Assembly (NCBI RefSeq): GCF_021018895.1
Contig: NC_079366.1
Coordinates: 31,750,771-31,814,770 of the forward strand
Direction: 5' to 3'
Source: Seriola aureovittata
Taxonomy: Eukaryota > Chordata > Actinopteri > Carangiformes > Carangidae
DNA: 64,000 nt
Shown here: positions 50,992-61,210 of the stretch, piece after piece
Layout: the number at the start of each line of letters is the position of its first letter
How positions within the stretch are numbered: position 1 is the stretch's first letter
The notes under the pieces: generated by a model
What the model was told of the DNA's origin: nothing
What the model saw: the letters and a program-made list of their open reading frames with translations, nothing else
Databases searched by the model: none
Translations under genes and position numbers: made by a program

Positions 50992-53900
50992 ATGACATCA
51001 CAGGTCCTGTTACACACCCTGGAAAATTTGAGAAAAGATGAATTCCAGAAATTCAAATGGCATCTGCAGCAGGGCGACGGCTCCAAGGGATACCCCTCCA
51101 TCCCAGAAGGCAGGCTGGAGGAGGCGGAGATGTGGAGGACAGTGGATCTGATGGAGCAGACCTACACAGCTCCTAAAGCTGTGGAGGTGACCAGGAAGAT
51201 TTTAAAGAAGATCAACAGGAATGATCTGGTGCTGAGTTTGTCTGACGCCAAGTCGGCAACAGAAGGTCAGTTCATCCAGTAGAATTGCCGTTTGAATCTT
51301 TATTCCCAATTTCCTGGGACCAGTTCCACAGAGACTAGTCAGACTGGTCTGTAGTGCTGGTCCAGATCAATCTGATGTTAATCAGAAAAATAAAGACTGA
51401 CTCATTTTAAGACGGACACATCAGACACCTTACCCCCAGGCTAACTCAGGTCCAAGACCAATGTTACCATGGTAACAATCAATGACACCTGTGCTGATCA
51501 GCAGCACCAAACAACAAGAAACAGGAAAACACGACTCAAACTGTGGTTTGTTAACATTGTTATGGAGCTAAGAGAAGAGAAAGAGTTTTTCTTTTTAATT
51601 CTTGGTCAGTTATTGGTGAAGTATTTCATGTCGATTGATCAGCTGTGTGAGTGTCAGATGCTCTGACCATCTGCTGAACACTGTGCTGACGTTTCCTGAC
51701 AACAACAGGAGGATGAAAGCGCGCTGCACTTCTTTAATGTAATTTTAAAGAGTTTTTTGTCTGCTAGCAACTGTGTGAGACGATACAGGTGAGATGTTCA
51801 CAGGTATCACAAGCACTAATGGCAGCAAACAAACAGTCTCCATGGAAACTGTAGAATTTTACCGCTGTAAAAACTCTTTCACTGCTTTGAATACCTTAAG
51901 GTTTTTCCTTAACTAGGAAACCTTTTAAGAGATGCTGTGCAACACCCTTAGATACCTCCCTCAGCTAATGAGAAATTCAACCTTAAGTGTCAGACTTAAA
52001 CTTAAGGTGTTTTGAACCTTTAGGGACAAAATTCCATGTTTACAGTTGAGAAAATGCAGACTAATACTTCCTGTCTCTCTCTGTGTTTGACTGTGTTGTT
52101 GATGGTTCCAGTTCCAGAGCCTCGGATCATCACGTATTACCAAGCCAAGCTCCAGTCAAATCTCCATGACAGCTTCATGTGTGCAAGAGAGGGCTGGGCT
52201 CAGAAGAAGGATGAGCAACGTCTGATCGATATCTACACGGAGCTGTGGGTGACGCCCGGTGGCGACGTACACATCAACACTCAGCACGAGGTCAGACTGA
52301 TCGAGAAAGCTGGAAAACAAACGGAGACAGAGAAACCGATTAAACCGATTGACATGTTCAAACACCCCTCTGGAAAATACAGACCCATACGAACTGTGCT
52401 GACCAATGGGATCGCAGGAATTGGAAAAACATTCTTTGTGCAAAAGTTTTTGTTGGATTGGGCTGAAAAAAGACCCAATGAAGATGTGCATCTGATTTTC
52501 CCATTCACCTTCCGTCATCTGAACTCACTGAAGGGGAAAGTGTGCAATTTAGCAGAGCTCATTCATAAATGTATCCCAGCCACCAAACACATCAGTGACG
52601 ACGCTCTTACCTACATCTTTACAAACATGGAGGCGTCAGGAAACACCAACTATGACAAGAGTGAATTCAAGCTTCTGTTTATTTTGGACGGACTGGACGA
52701 GAGCCGCCTTCAGCTGGACTGCTCGACCAATGAGAAGCAAGTTGGAGACTTTGATGTGATGCGGTCGATGTCTTTGGACGTTCTGATGACGAACCTAATC
52801 AAGGGAAATCTGCTTCCCTCCGCTCGCCTCTGGATAACCACACGACCTGCAGCAGCCAATCAGATACATTCTGATTTTGTTGATGTGGTGACAGAGGTCA
52901 GAGGGTTCACTGACCCACAGAAGGAGGAGTACTTCAGGAAGAGGTTCGGAGATGAGGAGCAGGCCAGCAGCATCATCTCCCACATCAAGACATCACGAAG
53001 CCTCCACATCATGTGCCACATCCCAGTCTTCTGCTGGATCACTGCTACAGTTCTGGAGGAGGTGATGAAGACCAGAGAGGGAGGAGAGCTGCCCAAGACC
53101 CTGACTGAGATGTACACATTGTTCCTGGTGTTTCATATTGATCAGACAACAAAGAAGTACGGAAAGAAAATGAAGTACATTGAATCGTTAGCAAAACTGG
53201 CTTTTCAGCAGCTGGAAGAAGGCAAAATCATCTTCTATGAAGATGATCTGAAAGAGAGTGGCATTGACGTCAGTGGAGCCTCAAAGTACTCTGGTGTGTT
53301 CACTGAGATCTTTAAAGAAGAGCGAGGGAGGAAAGATGAGGACAAGATATTCAGCTTTGTCCATCTGAGCGTTCAGGAGCACCTGGCAGCTGTTTACGTG
53401 AGGATGTGTCTCATTAAACACAACAGGAATGTAATGTCTGAGCCACGAACAACTTCTCAACGACTGTGGACTACTTTCACTCGATTGCCTGCGGCAGAGG
53501 TCCACAGGATCGCTATCGACAAGGCTTTACAGAGTCCAAATGGACACCTGGACCTGTTCCTCCGTTTCCTCCTGGGTCTCTCACAAGAACCCAGTCAGAA
53601 ACTCCTTCCAGAACTGCTCAAAAACAAGAGAAGTCGCTCAGAGACCAATCAGGAAACAGTCCAGTACATCAAGAGGAAGATAAATAAGAATCTGTCTCCA
53701 GAGAAAAGCATCAACCTGTTCCACTGTCTGAATGAACTGAATGATCGTTCTCTGGTGGAGCAGATCCAACAGTCGCTGAGATCAGGAAGTCTCTCCACAG
53801 ATAAACTGTCTCCTGCTCAGTGGTCAGCTCTGGTCTTCATCTTACTGTCCTCAGAAGAAGTTCTGGACGTGTTTGACCTGAAGAAATACTGTGCTTCAGA

Positions 53901-56900
53901 GGCGGCTCTTCTGAAGCTGCTGCCAGTGGTCAAAGCTTTAAAAAAAGCTCTGTAGGTGTTCTGATATTTACTGACTAACTAAACTTAACTAAAGCCATGT
54001 GCAGCTAATAAGTGTAGGACTAATTCAGCTGATGGATTTGTTAATCTAACTGAAAAATCTATCAAATTGTGAATCCAATAAACCACGGTAGATGCTGTAA
54101 TGCTCTAATATCTCTAGTGTCTAATGTAACATCACAGCAGTGTTTCCGCTTTCAGTTGAACTTGCAACAGAATGCATGAAGAGAAATTCCTCTCGTATTA
54201 AACTCAGTGATCCCAAGAACAAAAATGTCCAGTTGTCCAGTATTTGATCAGAGAGAAACACTGGATATTTCTTTCAGTGTCCTTTAGTGTGTCATGAGGA
54301 AGATAAATAAGAATCTGTCTCCAGAGAAAAGCATCAACCTGTTCCACTGTCTGAATGAACTGAATGATCGTTCTCTGGTGGAGCAGATCCAACAGTCGCT
54401 GAGATCAGGAAGTCTCTCCACAGATAAACTGTCTCCTGCTCAGTGGTCAGCTCTGGTCTTCATCTTACTGTCCTCAGAAGAAGTTCTGGACGTGTTTGAC
54501 CTGAAGAAATACTGTGCTTCAGAGGCGGCTCTTCTGAAGCTGCTGCCAGTGGTCAAAGCTTTAAAAAAAGCTCTGTAGGTGTTCTGATATTTACTGACTA
54601 ACTAAACTTAACTAAAGCCATGTGCAGCTAATAAGTGTAGGACTAATTCAGCTGATGGATTTGTTAATCTAACTGAAAAATCTATCAAATTGTGAATCCA
54701 ATAAACCACGGTAGATGCTGTAATGCTCTAATATCTCTAGTGTCTAATGTAACATCACAGCAGTGTTTCCGCTTTCAGTTGAACTTGCAACAGAATGCAT
54801 GAAGAGAAATTCCTCTCGTATTAAACTCAGTGATCCCAAGAACAAAAATGTCCAGTTGTCCAGTATTTGATCAGAGAGAAACACTGGATATTTCTTTCAG
54901 TGTCCTTTAGTGTGTCATGACGAAGATAAATGTCCTTACCCCATCTCCTCCCCACTGGAGTCCCCCAAGGTTTGGTACTGGGACCCCTCCTCTTTCTCAT
55001 ATACACCACCTCCTTGGGTCCAATTATCCACTCAAGCATTCTCATATCACCACTTTGCAAATGATACCCAGCTGTACCAAAAGGGTTAACACCCCTTTGT
55101 TTTTCAAATAAACTGGAAAAATCAGTCAAATTATCATAATCCATAATAATACTAATGGTTGTCAAAGTTTACTTTTGATCCCAAATGCCCAGTCCAGTCA
55201 AACTCCAAAGAAAATGTCCAAACTCAGAAATTTAAGGGACAGATCATGCAAACAGTATAATTGAATATAAACAAAATGACAGAGTCAAATATGACAAAAA
55301 CATATAATTAGCTGCTAACTCTTTAATGTATCACAGGTAAACTAGTTTTTCTCCTGTAGTAGACAGTTGCGCTGCAACAGTCAGAAGTGTCGACATAGAA
55401 ACTACGTCTTCACATCATTTAGCCATCACTTCAACCATCAATGATTAAAGTCCCTGTTGTCACTAACTCTCCTTCAGGCTGAGTGGTTGTAACCTCTCAG
55501 AGAGAAGCTGTGAAGCTCTGTCTTCAGTCCTCAGCTCCCGGTCCTCCAGTCTGAAAGACCTGGATCTGAGTAACAACAACCTGCAGGACTCAGGAGTTGA
55601 CCAGCTGTCTGCTGGACTGGAGAGTCCAAACTGTAGACTGGAATCTCTCAGGTGAGGAATGATCACATTTATAAGGTTATAGTGTCACATCCCTCTTCAG
55701 ACTCTGGTTTGACAGCGTAACTTCCAAATATGCTGTAAAATAAACAATAAAATCTACATTAAATATAAAGAGATATTTTCACATATGTACTGTCATTTTC
55801 AGACTGAGCTGCTGTAACCTCTCAGAGAGAAGCTGTGAAGCTCTGTCCTCAGTCCTCAGCTCCAGCTCCTCCAGTCTGAAAGACCTGGACCTGAGTAACA
55901 ACGACCTCCAGGACTCAGGAGTGAAGCTGCTGTCTGTTGGACTGGAGAGTCCACACTGCGTACTGGAGAGTCTCAGGTGAGCCAGAGGTCACACATTGCA
56001 ATCTGAAAGTCATTGTTTCACATATTTTCTCAGATTCTGAAAGCATGTACAATGCCCATTCATTCATTCTATAACCACTTAACATCTGTTTAATCTTGTT
56101 TTTGTCACTGCAGCACTTCTTTAAAATGGTGTTTACATTTCTGACCTGATTTTACCTTGATTTGATTTATTTAAATATTAGTTTTGTTGTTTTTAAATGA
56201 TAATTTAATGTCGTCTTCATGTTGTATTTTAATGTATGTTCATGCCTCTGTGAAGCTCTTTGAACTGAGTGAATGTCTGCACAGGGTTGAATTATATATA
56301 TATCTGTGGCGGCTGCTGGTCTTATAATGAGGGGAAGCTAATTTTTCGGCCTACATCATAAAATGTGTCCGTTTATTTAAATGTAAATTCGCAGAGTGAC
56401 AGAAGAGAGTCGCCAAACACAACGCTAGTTGTTTTTAACAAAGACAAAGTCGCTGAGGATCAGTAACGTCTCCAGATCAACTCCGAACGACGGAATGAAA
56501 AACTTGAAAACTGCTCCGGTGGATGCTTATACTTCAAGATCACTGATTCGCTCATTTCGCTGTCAATCAAAAAGGGACTCAGCCTCAGACATATCATCCA
56601 ATCATCATGCAGAAGCCGAGCGTCCGGGCCAGCCCACTGTCCCATAGACCCCCAGAGACGCTGAGCGTCCGATGGGCGGGACAAAACCCAGCATTTATCC
56701 AATCACCGTCTAGTTTGGCTGCAGTGGAACAACCCACTCTCTGCTTCCCCAGTGACGTCAGGAGACGCTCGGCGTCTACACTGTGTAAAGCTCTGTGGCG
56801 CTGCGGGAGGAAGGAGGAGGAGTCAGGTCGGTTACCTGTGATAAGCAGCTGATTCTGAACAAAAGATGAACGTGTTCTAGCGCATATTTAGTCAATGAAA

Positions 56901-57777
56901 TGTTCACACAACAGCACATATTTGACCACTTATTTTGTTGACATTTTAGGGGAAGCTGAGCTTCCCTTGCAGTCTTAAAGCAATCGCCACTGATATATAT
57001 ATATATATATAAATGAGTGAATGAATGAATTTGTGTTATCTGCAGGATGTCAGGATGTCTGATCACAGAGGAAGGCTGTGCTTATCTGGCCTCAGCTCTG
57101 AGCTCTAACCCCTCCCACCTGAGAGAGCTGGACCTGAGCTACAACCATCCAAGAGACTCAGGGGTGAAGCTGCTGTCTGCTGGATTGGCAGATCCTGCCT
57201 GGAGACTGGAAGTCCTCAGGTACAGACAACAACACACTGACACTGTTGGTTCTCAGTTTGTCTCCATGTATTTGAAAGATTAAAGGTAAAAGCTTCAGAT
57301 GGGTCATAAAGACCTGAACCTGAATCTTAAACCTGGATGTAGAAGGTTCAGTTAAACTCTGTGATTCCAGATGTTTGTATTAGAGCCATCAGAGGTCAAA
57401 AATAAATGAAAAATTATGGAGCCTTGTTGCTGGGACTCTCTGGTGCTGAAGTGGTTTGGATCCTGATAAAAGGAAAGGGACTACTACTGATAATGTCGGT
57501 TGGTACATTATACAGTTCTCGCAGGCTCTGTTCTTTGGTTTCAGAGGAAGAAGATGATGATGATGATGATGATGATGAAGCTGATGTTGTTTCTTCCTCC
57601 AGGCTGGAACATGACGGAGAGAAGTGTCTGAAACCTGGTCTGAGGAAGTGTAAGTGTTCACTGTTGTGTTACAGTGTGATGTAGGTAAGGTCACATGACC
57701 TCAGGTGACTGTCCTCAAGGTAAATTAACTAACTCAGTTCATCATGAAGCCTCGGCAGAGAGTCAAACATCAAACAG

Positions 57778-57816
<39 letters not shown>

Positions 57817-59085
57817 TATTGACATCATTAAGTCTCCTCCAGTGTAAAGGTGTGTGTCCATGTGTAGTGTGATTATAGATCAGCTCTAGCTTCTATATTA
57901 ATACTGTGAAAGTATCAAAGCCTCAGTCCACAGAGAAATGCACACAGCCTGTATTCAGAAACTGAGCCTTAAAACCAGCCGTCAGGACTTCTGGAACTTT
58001 GTGATGTCACAACAAAGCAGTCACCAAGCCCCGCCCACCTGGACCCACCATCCAAACCTTGCAGGATTTGGTTTCTCTGAGTGTTTTTACCTGAAATCTG
58101 CTTTATTTTTATTGGATCACTCAGAAAACAGTCAGCCAATCAGAAGAGAGGCTCAGAGCCTCCTCTCTTCTGATTGGCTGTTGGCCGACCTGTAGCCATT
58201 TTGTTTTCAGGTTGTCCGTCCATCTGTACCATTCTCATGGACACGATATCTCAGTAACACCTTCAGGGAACTTTGGTAAAAACGTTCATTTACATGTATG
58301 TGACTTGACAAAACACTTATAACAAAACTTACTCAAATGGTTAATATTTTATGTGACCCTGGATAAACAGCATGTAACCTGGAACTAGTCTGGAACTAGA
58401 GTAGAGGACTTGACATAAAAACAGTCATCCTGTTGTAGAGATAAATCACAGAAGAGTCTCCTGTCCAAAGGGACATGATGTCTGTGTTGTCACTGATCAG
58501 CTGTGTGTTGTTGTCTCTTCAGACTCCTGTGAACTCAGAGTGGACATGAACACAGTGAACAAGTACCTCCGACTGTTTGACAACAACAGGACAATGACTG
58601 TGGTGAGGGAGAAGCAGCCGTACCCCAATCACCCGGACCGGTTTGACTGTCATCAGCTGCTGTGTAGAACTGATCTGACTGGTCGCTGTTATTGGGAGGT
58701 GGAGTGGAGGGGAGTGGTTTTCATCGCAGTGACATACAGAGGCATCAAGAGGCGGGGCTTCAGTAATGATTGCTGTTTCGGAGCCAACAGTCAGTCCTGG
58801 TGTCTGTACTGTTCTGACACAGTTCACTATGTCTACCACAACAAGAGGGAGACGTCCATCCCTCTGCCTGTCCCCTCTCCCTCCTCTCCCTCCTCTCCCT
58901 CTTCTCCCTCCTCCCCTCACAGAGTAGCAGTGTATGTGGACTGTCCTGCTGGAACTCTGTCCTTCTACAGCGTGTCCTCTGACTCTCTGATCCATCTCCA
59001 CACCTTCAACACCTCCTTCACTGAGCCTCTGTTTCCCGGCTTTAGGTTTGAAAGTGACTCCTCAGTGTCTCTGTGTTCACTGTGA
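50992..59085 (+). CDS. Fish NLR: PYD-FISNA-NACHT-LRR-B30.2
   Basis: Cytosolic innate immune sensor of the fish-expanded NLR group (often named NLRC3-like or NLRP12-like). Exons: 50992-51265, 52112-53951, 55478-55651, 55803-55976, 57046-57219, 57603-57649, 58523-59085; phases close to 1081 codons. Exon 1 is a PYRIN domain ([31 protein letters not shown]). Exon 2 opens with the fish-specific FISNA region ([20 protein letters not shown]) and then NACHT, with Walker [20 protein letters not shown] and Walker [13 protein letters not shown]. It continues through winged-helix and NACHT-associated helices to ALKKAL. Three LRR exons of exactly 174 bases follow (e.g. [17 protein letters not shown]). The last exon is PRY-SPRY/B30.2 ([29 protein letters not shown]) with a Ser-Pro repeat insertion. 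PYD suggests ASC coupling by homotypic contact. The second intron contains a 623-bp duplication of the NACHT exon end; a later intron holds a hAT-like insertion. The paralogue name cannot be assigned. Confidence 0.93.
54296..54918 (+). repeat. 623-bp tandem duplication including the end of the NACHT exon
   Basis: It repeats 53673-54295 with no difference seen by eye. It covers the last 93 codons of the NACHT exon, the donor site and 340 bases of intron. The duplicate has no acceptor, so it should be spliced out with the intron. Its open frame at 54294-54578 is a by-product. The junction shows gaagataaat at 53677, 54300 and 54922, which suggests microhomology-guided duplication. Confidence 0.93.
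54940..55085 (+). pseudogene. L2-like LINE reverse transcriptase fragment
   Basis: The plus-strand frame gives [20 protein letters not shown], then, after a frame change, FANDTQLY, which corresponds to the YADDTQLY catalytic block of L2-type LINEs. It lies in an NLR intron immediately after the tandem duplication. Confidence 0.8.
56304..56992 (+). mobile_element. hAT-like non-autonomous element, copy 3 (689 bp)
   Basis: Same length and orientation as the copy at 35686. The first bases are ctgtggcgg instead of cagtggcgg, a single terminal change; the right end is caatcgccactg. It is flanked by atatatat on both sides (56296-56303, 56993-57000), consistent with an 8-base duplication, although the AT repeat makes this less certain here. 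It sits in an NLR intron between LRR exons. Confidence 0.85.
57546..57580 (+). repeat. (GAT)n tract
   Basis: About nine GAT-type units lie in the NLR intron shortly before exon 57603-57649. Confidence 0.85.
57778..57817 (+). repeat. (CAA)n tract
   Basis: About 12 CAA units lie in the last NLR intron. Confidence 0.9.
58190..58395 (+). repeat. Dispersed repeat, copy 3 of 3
   Basis: Starts attttgttttcaggttgtcc as in copy 1 and keeps ccattctcatggacacgata and ggttaatattttatg, with an internal deletion relative to 47750-48040. It lies in the last NLR intron. Confidence 0.7.
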
Positions 59086-59088
59086 CTG

Positions 59089-59220
59089 AAGCTGCAGTTC
59101 CTCTAACGACCACTAGAGTCTGGCTCCAACAGTGAGTCAGTCTCCATAGACTCCCATGTTAAAATGTCCAACTTTACAGCAGAAATAAACATGTTTACAG
59201 CCTGGTACAGAAACTGTTTT
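59089..59220 (+). repeat. Dispersed repeat, right arm part 1
   Basis: Begins four bases after the NLR stop codon and so forms its 3' UTR. It is the reverse complement of 50695-50805 (ctctaacgaccactagagtc, tagactcccatgttaaaatg). It supplies an AATAAA at 59184-59189 that may serve as the NLR poly(A) signal. Confidence 0.85.
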
Positions 59221-59260
59221 GGTGTCTAGAGCTGATTTCCTCCTTCATGACACCTGTTTA

Positions 59261-59760
59261 TTTATTTATTTTTTTTTTAACTTTATTTTTATGAAGTCAT
59301 TTTTCAATACACTTATAGAGAAAGAAAGGAGAAGAACAAGAACGGGAACAAGACAGAAAAGGCACAGATGGAAAAATATACCTACGCATATGTATTATTA
59401 CACAGGGAGAGAGGAATCATAATAACAATGTGTACATTTCAAGAGGTAGGTCCAGGGTTTAGAGACATTTCAGTCATATTTGATCCATTTGTCCATAGTC
59501 TATCCTTCATATGAAAACAGGACAGAGACATTCTCACACCAGTGGCCAACAAGACCGAGAGAGCACATCAAGTAGGACAGTAGGGGGCGCTGTACTCAGG
59601 CAAAAAAGAAAGAGAAAAAAAAAAAGGGAAAATGAAACAGAGCACATTATTAGTTGTTATGAACTGCCTCCTGTTGTAGGTGTCACTTATTCAAGATAAG
59701 CTGTCCATTTCCTCCAGAACATAGTGAATTTGTCCATGCACAAATTCAAGGAAAAAGTCA
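59261..59760 (-). mobile_element. 5'-truncated L1-like LINE insertion
   Basis: On the minus strand the sequence reads through the end of an L1-type ORF2 (MFWRKWTAYLE then stop, near 59700-59735), a 3' UTR, AATAAAG and a poly(A) tail (T-run at 59265-59279). The duplication atgacacct(g/a)ttta flanks it at 59247-59260 and 59761-59774. It splits the dispersed repeat downstream of the NLR gene. Confidence 0.82.
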
Positions 59761-59829
59761 ATGACACCTATTTATATAACTCACCTGTTTATATAACTCA
59801 CCTGTTCACATTTTATTAAGGACTAAAGT

Positions 59830-60050
59830 TATGGAGCATTGAAGGCGTGGCCTCTTTGAGTGACAGGTGGGTGAGCCTATGCCCCGAAGTCTCAGCTCCA
59901 GCCACGCCCCTCCTCTTTGACCATTTTTCGATTAGCTGGGAGTTAGGGGAGGAGTCAGACACTGCCAAGATGGCGACAGGGGGGCAGCTCACTCTGAGCT
60001 TCAGAAACCTGTGGGTGATGTCCGTCTTTATTCACAGTCTGTGATGTCAT
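59830..60050 (+). repeat. Dispersed repeat, right arm part 2
   Basis: It is the reverse complement of 50565-50690 (gccaagatggcgacagg, ctcactctgagcttcagaaa, cctgtgggtgatgtcc). It continues the repeat interrupted by the L1-like insertion. Confidence 0.78.
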
Positions 60051-60059
60051 CACATCACA

Positions 60060-61210
60060 ATGACTTTATATTTTCATTTTGAAAAAAATTTCTAAGATTT
60101 TATATGTTTCATATTTTAAGTTTTTCCAATAAATTTGGCAAAAGCCATTTTCTCAGTTTCTACATGATCAATCATGTTGTTGTTTATCTGATTATTGATT
60201 GTTGTTGAAAACTGTGGTATGGTCACATGACCATATGAACATGTGACCATGTGAAACACATGAATATACCTCATCCCCAGGTGACTTATACAACATTCTA
60301 CAACTTGAAAGCATGAAATAAAAAGTCATAATTTTTAATGGGTTGGTCCATTCATTGATTTTTCACTCATGGATTAAAGTAAATGATAATTATCTGCAGA
60401 ACAAGTGACAGTGGAACAGACAGCAGCTGTCAGTGTCAAATTACATCCTGTAATATGTCACATCAGAGGTTTGTCTCTAAACCACAAAGAGACTGTGTGA
60501 CCTCTGACCTGTGGAGTCACACCTTTAAACTATGGAGCTGAACTATAGCTCATCAGCTTCGGTGCTTCAGATTCTGTCCTGACCTACAACCTGGTACATG
60601 AACACACCTGTGTTCATTCAAATGTCTGAGAATGGTGAGAAGGAGAAGAGCTGATGGTCACCACTGAGCGCTCCCTCCCCTCCTTGATCCTCCCGCCGCT
60701 GGCGGTGTGTGTCCACCAGTCAGTGTAAGTTGTGAAGTTGTGTTTGTGTGTAATGGGACATGTCGCCTTTGTGGGTGGGGCTAAAAGTAACATCACCTAC
60801 CACCCACCAAATACCTGTCTTCCTCTGGCATGTAATGTTATGACCCCTCCCACCTCTTTGGCAGGTTGTGATGTCACACCTGACCTGTTGGTTTATTTAT
60901 AGTTTTATTTCATTCTGTTTATTTTTTTATTTTATACTCTTGGTAATTTTTTAAATGAAATAAATAATTTTATTTCTGCTTCACAGGAACTTTAAATGGA
61001 ATGTGGAGAACCTGATGGAACCCTGAGCAGAGCCTTGTTCTACGTGTCATCTTCTTCTCTGCTTTGAGCGTTCTGACCCGGTGACATCAGCACTCTCTGC
61101 TGGTGTCCATCAGTCACTCCGTCATAGTTCATGTGTTCACAGTTGAACCAGGTGGGCTCCATTAGAGACCATCAGCTGGTTCAGGTCCAGGTCCAGATCC
61201 AGGAGGACCA
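60060..61210. other. Intergenic / opsin 3' UTR
   Basis: AT-rich sequence with AATAAA on plus at 60129-60134. The opsin 3' UTR must occupy the right part on the minus strand. No gene was recognised. Confidence 0.5.

Noticed and set aside
54294..54578. Independent 94-codon gene in the NLR intron
   Set aside because: It is the copied end of the NACHT exon in the 623-bp duplication, with no acceptor or promoter of its own.
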